Assembly: GCF_001550155.1 (NCBI RefSeq)
Contig: NZ_LRUF01000024.1
Location: 286,648-350,647, forward strand
DNA length: 64,000 bases
Direction of reading: 5' to 3'
Source: Pseudoalteromonas arabiensis
Lineage (GTDB): Bacteria; Pseudomonadota; Gammaproteobacteria; Enterobacterales; Alteromonadaceae
The translations under genes and the position numbers were made by a program. Position 1 is the first letter of the stretch, and every line of letters begins with the position of its first letter. The notes below the pieces were generated by a model that saw only the letters and a program-made list of their open reading frames with translations, did not search any database and had not been told where the DNA came from. Below are positions 1-8,422 of the stretch, piece after piece.

Positions 1-492
1 ACAAAAGGTTATCCGCCTTCCGTATTTGCAAAATTACCCGCATTAGTTGAGCGTGCTGGTAACGGTGGTGAAGGGCAAGGTTCTATTACTGCATTTTTTA
101 CTGTGCTGAGCGAGGGGGATGACATGCAAGACCCTATTGCCGATTCTGCCCGTGCTATTTTGGATGGTCACATCGTGCTATCGCGAGACTTAGCTGATAG
201 TGGTCATTATCCTGCCATCGATATTGAAAAGTCTATTTCACGGGTTATGCCGCAAGTTGTCTCAGAGCCGCATATGCAACAAGCAAGAGTGCTTAAACAA
301 GTCTATTCTATGTACCAGCAGAATAAAGACATGATTACGCTGGGAGCTTATCAAAAAGGAACAGATCCTATGCTTGATCAAGCAATTAATATGATGCCAG
401 CAGTGAATCAGTTTTTACAACAAGGCATGAAAGATGTGATCAGCTATGACGATGGCTTACAAGGCCTAGCACAACTGTTAGGACAAGCATAA
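1..492 (+). CDS. fliI: Flagellum-specific ATP synthase FliI (5' truncated)
   Basis: The reading frame is open from base 1, so the start lies outside the window; 163 C-terminal residues are visible. FliI is the cytoplasmic hexameric ATPase of the flagellar type III export gate, working with FliH and FliJ. The visible part contains the conserved stretch [20 protein letters not shown] followed by [12 protein letters not shown], which is characteristic of the FliI/YscN catalytic domain, and ends in the helical C-terminal domain. The stop overlaps the fliJ start by one base (TAATG), indicating translational coupling. Gene order then continues as in other polar flagellar clusters. Confidence 0.96.
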   Translation, partial: TKGYPPSVFAKLPALVERAGNGGEGQGSITAFFTVLSEGDDMQDPIADSARAILDGHIVLSRDLADSGHYPAIDIEKSISRVMPQVVSEPHMQQARVLKQVYSMYQQNKDMITLGAYQKGTDPMLDQAINMMPAVNQFLQQGMKDVISYDDGLQGLAQLLGQA

Positions 493-947
493 TGGCTAAA
501 AATAAACTTGATTTATTACTAAAGCTTGAGAACGATAAAGAAGAATCACTGCGTATGGATTACTTAAAAGCACAGCAACACCTGCAAAGTAACCAACAAA
601 AGCTACAAGGCTTAAATAACTTTCGTCTTGAATACTCACAGCAGTTGCATACTAAAGGGCGTTCAGGGTTATCAAGCGCAGGTTTTAGCCAGTACCACTC
701 GTTTATTGCCAAAATAGAAGAAGCGATTCGTCAACAGGCAAGCACCGTGAATACTGCAAAGCAAGTTGTTGCGCAGCGAAAAACTCTGTGGTTAAAACAG
801 CAAGTTAAAGCAAAAGCGGTTGCTAAGCTTATCGAAAAACAGGCAATTAAGCAGGCCGCGGCAGTCGCTAAAAGTGAGCAAAAAATGCTGGACGAGTTCG
901 CTTCAAATCAATTCTATCAACGCCAGTTGAAAAATCCGACACTGTAA
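492..947 (+). CDS. fliJ: Flagellar export chaperone/stalk protein FliJ
   Basis: A 151-residue, highly charged protein predicted to be almost entirely alpha-helical coiled coil, rich in Q, K and A, with no membrane segment. FliJ forms the central stalk of the FliI ATPase ring and escorts export chaperones. The length (E. coli FliJ is about 147) and the position directly behind fliI with a one-base start/stop overlap support the call; the sequence itself is poorly conserved in the family, so context carries much of the weight. Confidence 0.9.
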   Translation: MAKNKLDLLLKLENDKEESLRMDYLKAQQHLQSNQQKLQGLNNFRLEYSQQLHTKGRSGLSSAGFSQYHSFIAKIEEAIRQQASTVNTAKQVVAQRKTLWLKQQVKAKAVAKLIEKQAIKQAAAVAKSEQKMLDEFASNQFYQRQLKNPTL

Positions 948-1039
948 TTTTTTAGGCATATAATTTGCATTTGTACTTGCTAGTAACATTTATTTTGGCA
1001 CTTACGGCGGCAAATTGCCCCTTTATACTCAGGTGAATT

Positions 1040-2869
1040 ATGGCGATCAGTGAAATTAATTTGCAAGTAAAAACAGAGCAAGGTACTGGTTTTTCAAGTA
1101 AAGAAACAGATTCTTCAGAGCAATCATCAGATGTAAGCTTTTTATCAACGCTTACACAAGCTCATGATGCGGCAAATGAAACCACCAGTAAGGATCGTCA
1201 AAGTGAACCTGTCAAACAAGTGGATGATTCAAAGCCGTCAGAAACAGCCGAAGATGAGCCAAAAAGCGAAAACAACACATTATTATCGCAAATTAATGCA
1301 TCGCAAGCGATGAGTACCCACGTTAACGTCATCAATAACGCAGAAGCTGAGCAGCCAGCGAGTGCTGCTAATACACAAATTGCTAAACCTGATGGAACGC
1401 CAGTAAAAGACACGACTTCTGTTGCCAGCTTAATCGAAAAATCAAAAGTCGCGACAGCTGTTAATAACGAATTGAACGCCGCTAATTTACCGCCAAAAGA
1501 TAAAGTTGAACCGGTGGTGGGTAAAGTTGCAGCTCAAAGTGATACGGTAATAGATAAGCAACTTAACACTGATGAGTTAAAAGTTGCTATGCAAAGTGAG
1601 CCAAAAGTGGCAGCAGAATTAACGAAAGCTGCGAACATTAGTGATGAACAAACAGTCCGTTTACTCGCTCAGCTACAAAAAGGAGATGGTCAAGCCGTCA
1701 GTCAATTAGCTAAAGAGCTTGCTTTATCACCAGAACAACAAGCCAAGTTGGAGCAGCAAGTAGCTGAATTAAAAGCGAGCGGCGAACTCAAAAACAGTGA
1801 TATCAAAGCGATTAAATCACTGCTTAGTGAAGTATTGAACACTCACTCTAGTAATAACCCAGTTAAGCGTGACAATGCTTTACAAAACAATGAGCAAGTA
1901 CTTGCAAATGAAAGTAAAGATACGACTAGTAAATTACCTCAATCAATAGAAAAACAAATAAGCGCACTGACTAAAAGTGAGCAACAAGTTTTATTGAATA
2001 AAGTGAATGAGCAGTTACACACATTGCCTGAAGATTCTGAGCAATATAACAAGTTATCCGCAGTGCAAGCACGTCTAACTGAGGCTGTAAATCATTCAGA
2101 TAAGAGCGCCGCCACCACAAGCTATGCGGCGGTGCAGTCAAATAAAGACAGCACTTCGCGTTCAGAACTGGCATCAGCTAAGCCATCTGTTGATATGACT
2201 GCAGAGGCTGAACCACTAAGTGAAGCTGAGATCTTAGCTGTGAAGGAAGCAGCTAAAGAGCCTGCATCTGCACGTGTTGTGCAATTATTCAATCAATTAG
2301 CAACACAGACAACGACAGCACAAACCAGTGCCTATGAACTTGCAGCGCAGCAGCACGAACAAGCACTTGAGCTACAAAATATACAAACACAATCGGTACA
2401 ACAGACGAGCAGTAAAACGGTGAGTGTTGACTCAGGCGTCATGCAAGCGATAAATATTGTAAAAAGTGACGCTGCTAAAATGTTGCAAGAGCGAGTCAGT
2501 GCACTATTAAATATCAATAATAAAGAAGCAGAAATTCGCCTCGACCCACCGGAAATGGGCAGTATGCACATTCGTATTCGCAGTGATGCAGAGCAAGCAC
2601 AAATTAACTTTGTGGTTCAAAACCAGCAAGCGAAAGAAGCGCTTGAGCAATCAATGCCACGCCTGCGCGAAATGTTGGCGCAGCAAGGTATTGAGCTTGG
2701 TGAAAGTAGTATTCAACAAGGTGAATCTGGAGCGCAGCAAGACCCACAACAAGGGCAAGGGAATCTAGCGGGTAATCAACATGAAGAAGAAAGTCAGACT
2801 AGCACTGCTGCAACAAATGTCGAAACTTCTCGACAACAATCTTCATCATCAATAGATTACTATGCTTAA
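1040..2869 (+). CDS. fliK: Flagellar hook-length control protein FliK
   Basis: A 609-residue protein with a long low-complexity N-terminal part rich in S, T, E, Q and A (about residues 1-470), as expected for the secreted molecular ruler, and a folded C-terminal Flg_hook domain from about residue 485. That domain carries the family signature EIRLDPPEMGSMHIRI (about 497-512), then a helix and a Q/G/S-rich tail. FliK measures the hook and switches export specificity by contacting FlhB. It lies 92 bases after fliJ and before fliL. A second FliK-like gene lies at 22865-25165 on the other strand; this copy, in the main operon, is the better candidate for the true ruler. Confidence 0.92.
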   Translation: MAISEINLQVKTEQGTGFSSKETDSSEQSSDVSFLSTLTQAHDAANETTSKDRQSEPVKQVDDSKPSETAEDEPKSENNTLLSQINASQAMSTHVNVINNAEAEQPASAANTQIAKPDGTPVKDTTSVASLIEKSKVATAVNNELNAANLPPKDKVEPVVGKVAAQSDTVIDKQLNTDELKVAMQSEPKVAAELTKAANISDEQTVRLLAQLQKGDGQAVSQLAKELALSPEQQAKLEQQVAELKASGELKNSDIKAIKSLLSEVLNTHSSNNPVKRDNALQNNEQVLANESKDTTSKLPQSIEKQISALTKSEQQVLLNKVNEQLHTLPEDSEQYNKLSAVQARLTEAVNHSDKSAATTSYAAVQSNKDSTSRSELASAKPSVDMTAEAEPLSEAEILAVKEAAKEPASARVVQLFNQLATQTTTAQTSAYELAAQQHEQALELQNIQTQSVQQTSSKTVSVDSGVMQAINIVKSDAAKMLQERVSALLNINNKEAEIRLDPPEMGSMHIRIRSDAEQAQINFVVQNQQAKEALEQSMPRLREMLAQQGIELGESSIQQGESGAQQDPQQGQGNLAGNQHEEESQTSTAATNVETSRQQSSSSIDYYA

Positions 2870-2947
2870 GTCCTGCTATTATAAGAAATAAATTAGTTAC
2901 AGTATGTACTGCTTAAATAATATGCTGTAATCGTGAAGGAAGTGATA

Positions 2948-3472
2948 ATGGCTGAAGATGTAAATTTAGAAATAGAAGATACCGGTAAAAGTAAGAAAAA
3001 GTTGATCATCATTATAGCCGTCGTTGCTATTGTGGTGGCAGCTGGCGCAGGTTATTTTCTATTTTCGGGTGATGATGCGCCCGCTGAGTCACTTGCCGAT
3101 GAAACAACCGTAGCAAATAATGCTGCAGCACCTTCAAGCTCTGCAGAAGTGGGCTCTGCGCTCTATGTCGCGATGCCACGTCCATTTGTGTTCAATGTAC
3201 CTGGTGCTAGTCGAGATCGTATAGTGCAAATAAAAGTGCAGCTTTTAGTGCGCGGCGAAGTCAATGAAGAAACAGCTAAAAAGCACATTCCTTTGATTGA
3301 GAGCACTTTATTAAGTGTACTTTCTACCACAACCGCCGACGAGTTGGGTACTAGCGAAGGGAAAGAAACGGTGCGAGTAGCTGCACTTGAAAAAGTTCAA
3401 TCTGCATTAAACGATGTTGAGGGCAGTAAAGTGATTGAGCGGGTATTGTTTACCGGCTTTGTGATGCAATAA
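2948..3472 (+). CDS. fliL: Flagellar basal-body-associated protein FliL
   Basis: FliL surrounds the stator units at the basal body and supports torque generation. The 174-residue product has a charged cytoplasmic N terminus, one membrane segment at about residues 19-40 (IIIIAVVAIVVAAGAGYF), an A/S-rich linker and a periplasmic FliL domain. The ATG at 2948 is chosen because GAAGGAAG lies just upstream; an in-frame GTG at 2933 would consume this ribosome binding site. It is followed 9 bases later by fliM, so the two are probably cotranscribed with the switch genes. Confidence 0.93.
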   Translation: MAEDVNLEIEDTGKSKKKLIIIIAVVAIVVAAGAGYFLFSGDDAPAESLADETTVANNAAAPSSSAEVGSALYVAMPRPFVFNVPGASRDRIVQIKVQLLVRGEVNEETAKKHIPLIESTLLSVLSTTTADELGTSEGKETVRVAALEKVQSALNDVEGSKVIERVLFTGFVMQ

Positions 3473-3481
3473 GGGGTCAGC

Positions 3482-4573
3482 GTGAGCGATTTACTATCCC
3501 AAGACGAAATTGATGCGCTATTACATGGTGTCGATGAAGTCGAAGAGGAAGATATTGGCGAAAGTGGTGATTCGGACAGTAGTACGCTTCAGTATGACTT
3601 TTCATCACAAGATCGTATTGTCCGTGGTCGTATGCCGACCTTGGAAATCGTCAACGAGCGCTTTGCAAGGCATATGCGGATCAGCTTATTTAACATGATG
3701 CGCCGTACCGCCGAAGTGTCTATCAACGGCGTGCAAATGATCAAGTTTGGCGAATACATCCATACTTTGTTTGTACCGACAAGTTTGAATATGGTGCGTT
3801 TTCGTCCCCTCAAGGGAACGGGGTTAATTACCATGGAAGCACGCTTAGTGTTTATTTTGGTAGATAACTTTTTTGGTGGAGATGGGCGTTATCATGCCAA
3901 AATAGAGGGCCGTGAATTTACCCCTACTGAACGTCGTATCGTACAAATGCTACTTAAAATAATCTTCGAAGATTATAAAGAAGCATGGGCACCTGTTATG
4001 GATGTGTCATTTGAATATCTTGACTCTGAAGTTAATCCCGCAATGGCAAACATCGTGAGCCCAACAGAGGTTGTGGTAATTAGCTCATTTCATATTGAGC
4101 TAGACGGTGGTGGCGGTGATTTTCATATTGCACTGCCTTACTCAATGCTTGAGCCGATTCGTGAGCTACTTGATGCCGGTGTACAATCTGATACTGAAGA
4201 TACAGATTTACGTTGGAGTAAAGCATTACGTGATGAAATCATGGATGTTGAAGTTGATTTATCGACCCAACTACTTGAAGTCGATTTATCACTTGAACAA
4301 ATAATGGAGCTTAAAGCAGGCGATATTATACCGGTTGAAATGCCGGAACATATCACAGTGTTTATTGAAGAGTTGCCAACCTTTAGGGCGAAAATGGGTC
4401 GCTCAAGGGATAATGTGGCACTTCAAATCAGCGAAAAAATTAAACGTCCTGAATCAGTTAAGTCGGAACTACATGTGTTTACAAAAGGTGGTAAAAAACT
4501 TGATTCAGATGCAGAATTAGCAGAACTAGAAGATGATTTGCACCTATCTGAAGGTGTTGATTTAGACTGGTAG
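3482..4573 (+). CDS. fliM: Flagellar motor switch protein FliM
   Basis: FliM links the C-ring to the chemotaxis signal by binding phospho-CheY. The 363-residue protein begins at a GTG with the CheY-binding peptide LSQDEIDALLHG (residues 5-16), then an acidic linker, the CheC-like middle domain and the SpoA C-terminal domain that packs against FliN. Length and order (fliL-fliM-fliN) are standard. The N-terminal peptide resembles three motifs in CheA (15457-15756) and the CheZ tail, as discussed in the findings. Confidence 0.97.
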   Translation: MSDLLSQDEIDALLHGVDEVEEEDIGESGDSDSSTLQYDFSSQDRIVRGRMPTLEIVNERFARHMRISLFNMMRRTAEVSINGVQMIKFGEYIHTLFVPTSLNMVRFRPLKGTGLITMEARLVFILVDNFFGGDGRYHAKIEGREFTPTERRIVQMLLKIIFEDYKEAWAPVMDVSFEYLDSEVNPAMANIVSPTEVVVISSFHIELDGGGGDFHIALPYSMLEPIRELLDAGVQSDTEDTDLRWSKALRDEIMDVEVDLSTQLLEVDLSLEQIMELKAGDIIPVEMPEHITVFIEELPTFRAKMGRSRDNVALQISEKIKRPESVKSELHVFTKGGKKLDSDAELAELEDDLHLSEGVDLDW

Positions 4574-4595
4574 TCGATTTATAAGGTTAAATATA

Positions 4596-4997
4596 ATGAG
4601 TGATGATCAAGATACAATGGACGAATGGGCTGCGGCATTAGCCGAAGCTGAGGAAGCCGAAAATGGCACAGGTGAAGCTGCTGTCGCGGAACTTGATGAG
4701 CTTAAAGATGAAAAGCATGAACTGTCTGGCGAAGAAAAACGCAAGCTTGATACTATTTTAGATATTCCGGTTACTATTTCTATGGAAGTAGGGCGCTCTA
4801 AAATAAATATCCGTAACTTACTACAACTCAACCAAGGTTCAGTTGTTGAGTTAGACCGTGTTGCCGGTGAACCTCTTGATGTGTTAGTGAATGGCACCTT
4901 GATAGCGCACGGTGAGGTGGTCGTTGTTAATGATAAATTTGGTATTCGTCTTACAGATGTAATTAGCCAAGTTGAGCGAATTAAAAAACTACGATGA
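4596..4997 (+). CDS. fliN: Flagellar motor switch protein FliN
   Basis: A 133-residue protein with an acidic, alanine-rich N-terminal extension (about residues 1-50, containing MDEWAAALAEAEEAE) and a C-terminal SpoA domain (about 55-130) with LDIPVTISMEVGRSKI and GELVAHGEV-like elements. FliN forms the lower part of the C-ring and helps dock the FliH-FliI export ATPase complex. Its stop region overlaps the fliO start by 4 bases (ATGA), indicating coupling. Confidence 0.96.
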   Translation: MSDDQDTMDEWAAALAEAEEAENGTGEAAVAELDELKDEKHELSGEEKRKLDTILDIPVTISMEVGRSKINIRNLLQLNQGSVVELDRVAGEPLDVLVNGTLIAHGEVVVVNDKFGIRLTDVISQVERIKKLR

Positions 4998-5377
4998 TTA
5001 CTTTAGCAGCACTAACAAGTGTAACCAGTACTGCAATGCCTACAGCATCACCGACGGCAGATATTCTGTCTATGGTGATGTCGCTATTTTTAGTACTTGT
5101 GGTTATTGTTGTACTTGCCTTTTTTGTCAAAAAACTTAACCCTAATCTAACCAACAGTGATGAGTTTAAGGTGATTCGTAGTTTACCGCTTGGTTCGCGA
5201 GAGCGTCTAATGGTGGTAGAGATAGATAACAGCCAGCACTTAATTGGTGTGACGCCTCATAGTATAAATTACCTACATAAGCTTGAAACACCGCTCAAAG
5301 AAAAGGAATTGCCTGAACTAGCAAAACGATTTGGCAGTTTACTTAACACTCAATCATCTCTAAATAAAAAGAACTAA
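4994..5377 (+). CDS. fliO: Flagellar biosynthesis protein FliO
   Basis: FliO is a small membrane chaperone that helps assemble the FliP ring of the export gate. The 127-residue product has a periplasmic T/S/A-rich start, one membrane segment at about residues 25-45 ([17 protein letters not shown]) and a cytoplasmic domain with [16 protein letters not shown], the family's typical FliO motif. It overlaps fliN by 4 bases and precedes fliP by 4 bases. Confidence 0.93.
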   Translation: MITLAALTSVTSTAMPTASPTADILSMVMSLFLVLVVIVVLAFFVKKLNPNLTNSDEFKVIRSLPLGSRERLMVVEIDNSQHLIGVTPHSINYLHKLETPLKEKELPELAKRFGSLLNTQSSLNKKN

Positions 5378-5381
5378 CGCT

Positions 5382-6122
5382 ATGATCAAGTGGCTACTTA
5401 TTTTAGCAAGTGTACTGTTTTTACCTTCTGTTCATGCTGAGGGTATCGAAGCACTCACCATTACAACGAATCCAGATGGCTCGCAAGATTACTCTGTAAC
5501 CTTACAAGTCCTTGCAATTATGACTGCGCTGAGCTTCATTCCTGCCGCAGTTATTATGATGACCTCATTTACTCGCATCATTGTTGTGCTCGCTATTTTG
5601 CGTCAAGCAATCGGTTTACAACAAACACCCTCTAATCAAATATTACTTGGTATGTCGCTATTTTTGAGCATTTTCATCATGGCACCGATTTATCAGCAGG
5701 TAAATGAGCGGGCAATCGAGCCATATTTGAATGAGCAAGTGACGTCAGTACAGGCATTAGAGCTTGCAAAAGAGCCTATGAAAGCGTTTATGCTTTCCCA
5801 AGTACGTATTAAAGATCTTGAGACTTTTGCAAAGATAGCAGGTCACGATAAGCTTGACTCTCCAGAAGACACCCCGCTAATCGTGCTTATTCCTGCGTTT
5901 GTAACAAGTGAACTACAAACCGCATTTATTATCGGTTTTATGTTCTTTATACCGTTTCTCATCGTCGATTTGGTGGTTGCATCAGTACTCATGGCAATGG
6001 GTATGATGATGTTGTCGCCAATGATTGTATCTTTACCCTTTAAAATTATGCTGTTTGTTTTAGTCGATGGTTGGAGTCTTGTGATGGGGACCCTTGCAAA
6101 GAGCTTTGGTCTAGGGGTCTAG
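5382..6122 (+). CDS. fliP: Flagellar type III export gate protein FliP
   Basis: FliP forms the core pentamer of the export gate in the inner membrane. The 246-residue protein has a cleavable signal peptide (about 1-19, ending SVHA), four further membrane segments, and conserved family stretches such as [19 protein letters not shown] near residue 65 and [18 protein letters not shown] near 170. Position between fliO and fliQ is standard. Confidence 0.97.
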   Translation: MIKWLLILASVLFLPSVHAEGIEALTITTNPDGSQDYSVTLQVLAIMTALSFIPAAVIMMTSFTRIIVVLAILRQAIGLQQTPSNQILLGMSLFLSIFIMAPIYQQVNERAIEPYLNEQVTSVQALELAKEPMKAFMLSQVRIKDLETFAKIAGHDKLDSPEDTPLIVLIPAFVTSELQTAFIIGFMFFIPFLIVDLVVASVLMAMGMMMLSPMIVSLPFKIMLFVLVDGWSLVMGTLAKSFGLGV

Positions 6123-6161
6123 CGATGCTTAATGTGACCAATAGCAACTAGGAGCGATACG

Positions 6162-6431
6162 ATGGAACCAGAAATCTTTGTTGATATTCTCAGTGGCGCA
6201 CTTTTCTTAGTGATTAAATTAGTCTCGGCAATCGTTGTACCTGGTTTATTAGTGGGACTGGTTGTGGCTGTTTTCCAAGCGGCTACATCAATTAATGAGC
6301 AAACGTTAAGCTTTTTACCGCGTTTATTGATAACAATTAGCGCATTAATAATTGGTGGACATTGGTTTACTCAAGAGTTGATGGATTACTTTAATGGTTT
6401 AGTGTTATCAATTCCAGAGATTGCAGGGTAA
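6162..6431 (+). CDS. fliQ: Flagellar type III export gate protein FliQ
   Basis: An 89-residue, two-helix membrane protein of the standard FliQ length that packs around the FliP/FliR core. The motif GLVVAVFQAATSINEQTLSF is characteristic. The ribosome binding site TAGGAGCGA precedes the ATG at 6162. The next gene, fliR, begins immediately after the stop codon with no gap. Confidence 0.96.
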   Translation: MEPEIFVDILSGALFLVIKLVSAIVVPGLLVGLVVAVFQAATSINEQTLSFLPRLLITISALIIGGHWFTQELMDYFNGLVLSIPEIAG

Positions 6432-7211
6432 ATGGAATTTCCATTTGCAGTGGTCATTCAGTGGTTAAGTGACTTCTTACTACCACTGGTGCGCATTAGC
6501 TCCATGATTATGATAATGGCGGGCTTGGGCGCAAAAAACGTTCCTGCACGTATAAAATTAGGTTTGGCGGTAGTTATAACCTTAGTAGCCGTGCCTGTAT
6601 TACCTCCGACGAGTTTTACTAACTTGTTTTCGTTTGAAATGATACTGGTCGTTATTCAACAAATGTTGATTGGTGTTGCTATTGGCTTTGCATCTGTTTT
6701 GCTGCTCAATACCTTTGTGCTGGCAGGGCAAATATTGGCAATGCAAACCGGTCTTGGTTTTGCGTCAGTCGTTGACCCTTCAAATGGTTTAAGCGTACCT
6801 GCTGTGGGTCAATTTTATCTCATATTAGCAACGTTATTGTTTTTTGTGTTCAATGGGCATTTGATGATGATTCAAATGGTCATCCACAGCTTTCAAGTTT
6901 TACCAATTGATGGTAGCTGGTGGTCAGTGGACCATTACTGGGATATCGTCACTTGGGGTGGCTGGATGTTCACCACAGCCCTCGTTTTAGCCTTGGCGCC
7001 ATTGACTGCTATGCTAGTCATTAACATGTCGTTTGGGGTGATGACACGTGCAGCACCACAGCTTAATATTTTCTCAATTGGTTTTCCGTTCACCTTAGTG
7101 GCCGGTCTTGTGATCATTTGGGCGACGCTGGGTAACTTTATGACCCAGTTCGAGTTCCAGTGGCTGAAAATGGTTGAGTTGATGTGTAGCCTTGTTGGTT
7201 GTACCCCTTAG
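6432..7211 (+). CDS. fliR: Flagellar type III export gate protein FliR
   Basis: FliR is the single-copy subunit that closes the FliP5 ring. The 259-residue product is strongly hydrophobic with about six membrane segments and the family stretch LAGQILAMQTGLGFASVVDP around residues 95-118. It is directly adjacent to fliQ and 9 bases before flhB, in a contiguous export-gate operon. Confidence 0.96.
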   Translation: MEFPFAVVIQWLSDFLLPLVRISSMIMIMAGLGAKNVPARIKLGLAVVITLVAVPVLPPTSFTNLFSFEMILVVIQQMLIGVAIGFASVLLLNTFVLAGQILAMQTGLGFASVVDPSNGLSVPAVGQFYLILATLLFFVFNGHLMMIQMVIHSFQVLPIDGSWWSVDHYWDIVTWGGWMFTTALVLALAPLTAMLVINMSFGVMTRAAPQLNIFSIGFPFTLVAGLVIIWATLGNFMTQFEFQWLKMVELMCSLVGCTP

Positions 7212-7220
7212 GAGCGCACT

Positions 7221-8351
7221 ATGGCTGAAGATTCAGGTCAAGAAAAAACCGAAGAACCCACCAGTAAAAAAATAGAAGACGCGAAGAAAAAAGGTCAAGT
7301 AGCTCGTTCGAAAGAGCTTGGTACAATGTTTGTTCTCATGTTTTCTGCTATTTCGCTGCTTTTGTACGGGCCAGAAATTGGCAAAGGTTTGTATAACGTG
7401 ATGGGGCGATTGCTTAGCTTAAATCGTAATGAAACCTATGACACCACAAAAATGTTCTCGGTTTGGGGGGTTGTGGGTGATGCCTTGCTCTTTCCTATGG
7501 CGATGTTTGTTTTTATCATCGTTATTGCTGCTTTTATTGGTAATACCTTATTGGGGGGCTTTAATTTTAGTTGGAAAGCCGCTGCGCCTAAAGCCAACAA
7601 AATGTCTCCAGCTAAAGGCATAAAACGTATGCTAGGCCCACAAGCGGGGGTTGAATTGGTGAAGTCGCTATTAAAATTTGCGGTTGTGGCTGGTTTTGCA
7701 GTGTTTTTAATTAATACCTTTTTCGATGAGATACTGCATCTGAGTATAGAAAGTGCGCCTGGTAATATTATCCACTCCCTTGAGATTTTATCGTGGATGT
7801 TTTTAGGACTGACATGTACTTTAATTGTTATTGCAGCTATCGATGCGCCTTACCAAAGTCATAAGCATCATAAAGAGCTAAAAATGACGCTTCAAGAAGT
7901 CAAAGATGAGTATAAAAACTCAGAAGGTGACCCACAAATAAAAGCACGTATTCGTCGTACGCAACGAGAAATGTCGCAACGACGGATGATGCAAGATGTG
8001 CCTGATGCGGATGTTATTGTAACCAACCCGACTCACTACTCTGTTGCCATTAAATATGACACAGCAAAAGCAGGGGCGCCTATCGTGCTTGCTAAAGGCC
8101 TTGATGAGCTTGCTATGCAGATTCGTAAAGTGGGTAAGGGTAATGATGTCCCTATCGTTGAGTCGCCAGTACTGACGCGTGCGCTTTATCATACGACAGA
8201 AGTTGGGCAGCAGATACCCGATCAACTGTTCACCGCGGTTGCCCAAGTACTTGCCTATGTATTTCAGCTAAAACGCTTCAAAAAAGGCCGTGGTAAACGC
8301 CCAATCCCTCTGAATAAAAAACTGCCAATACCTGATGATTATAAATATTAG
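7221..8351 (+). CDS. flhB: Flagellar export switch protein FlhB
   Basis: FlhB controls the switch in export substrate specificity through self-cleavage. The 376-residue protein has a charged N terminus (EKTEEPTSKKIEDAKKKG), four membrane segments up to about residue 205, and a cytoplasmic domain with the autocleavage motif NPTH at residues 269-272, the same position as in enteric FlhB. The C-terminal part after the cleavage site has a stand-alone homologue, FlhX, at 22555-22863. No gene follows until flhA, which has its own putative sigma-54 promoter. Confidence 0.97.
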   Translation: MAEDSGQEKTEEPTSKKIEDAKKKGQVARSKELGTMFVLMFSAISLLLYGPEIGKGLYNVMGRLLSLNRNETYDTTKMFSVWGVVGDALLFPMAMFVFIIVIAAFIGNTLLGGFNFSWKAAAPKANKMSPAKGIKRMLGPQAGVELVKSLLKFAVVAGFAVFLINTFFDEILHLSIESAPGNIIHSLEILSWMFLGLTCTLIVIAAIDAPYQSHKHHKELKMTLQEVKDEYKNSEGDPQIKARIRRTQREMSQRRMMQDVPDADVIVTNPTHYSVAIKYDTAKAGAPIVLAKGLDELAMQIRKVGKGNDVPIVESPVLTRALYHTTEVGQQIPDQLFTAVAQVLAYVFQLKRFKKGRGKRPIPLNKKLPIPDDYKY

Positions 8352-8368
8352 CGAGTCGCTTTGTAACT

Positions 8369-8384
8369 TGGAATAGTTATTGCA
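8369..8384 (+). promoter_or_regulatory. Putative sigma-54 (RpoN) promoter of flhA-flhF-flhG-fliA
   Basis: The sequence TGGAATAGTTATTGCA has GG at 8370-8371 and GC at 8382-8383 separated by exactly 10 bases, with the -12 element TTGCA intact and the -24 element TGGAA close to TGGCA. It lies 39 bases before flhA. In Vibrio and Pseudomonas polar flagellar hierarchies the flhA/flhF block is RpoN-dependent, which agrees with this reading. The match is by eye. Confidence 0.7.
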
Positions 8385-8422
8385 AATTCCGTGTAGTGTC
8401 AATTTTTTGAAATTGTTGAATT

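Noticed and set aside
994-1020. Possible sigma-54 promoter before fliK (TTGGCACTTACGGCGGCAAA)
   Set aside because: The -24 element TTGGCAC is good, but the GG-GC distance is 11 bases instead of the strict 10, so I do not list it as a promoter.
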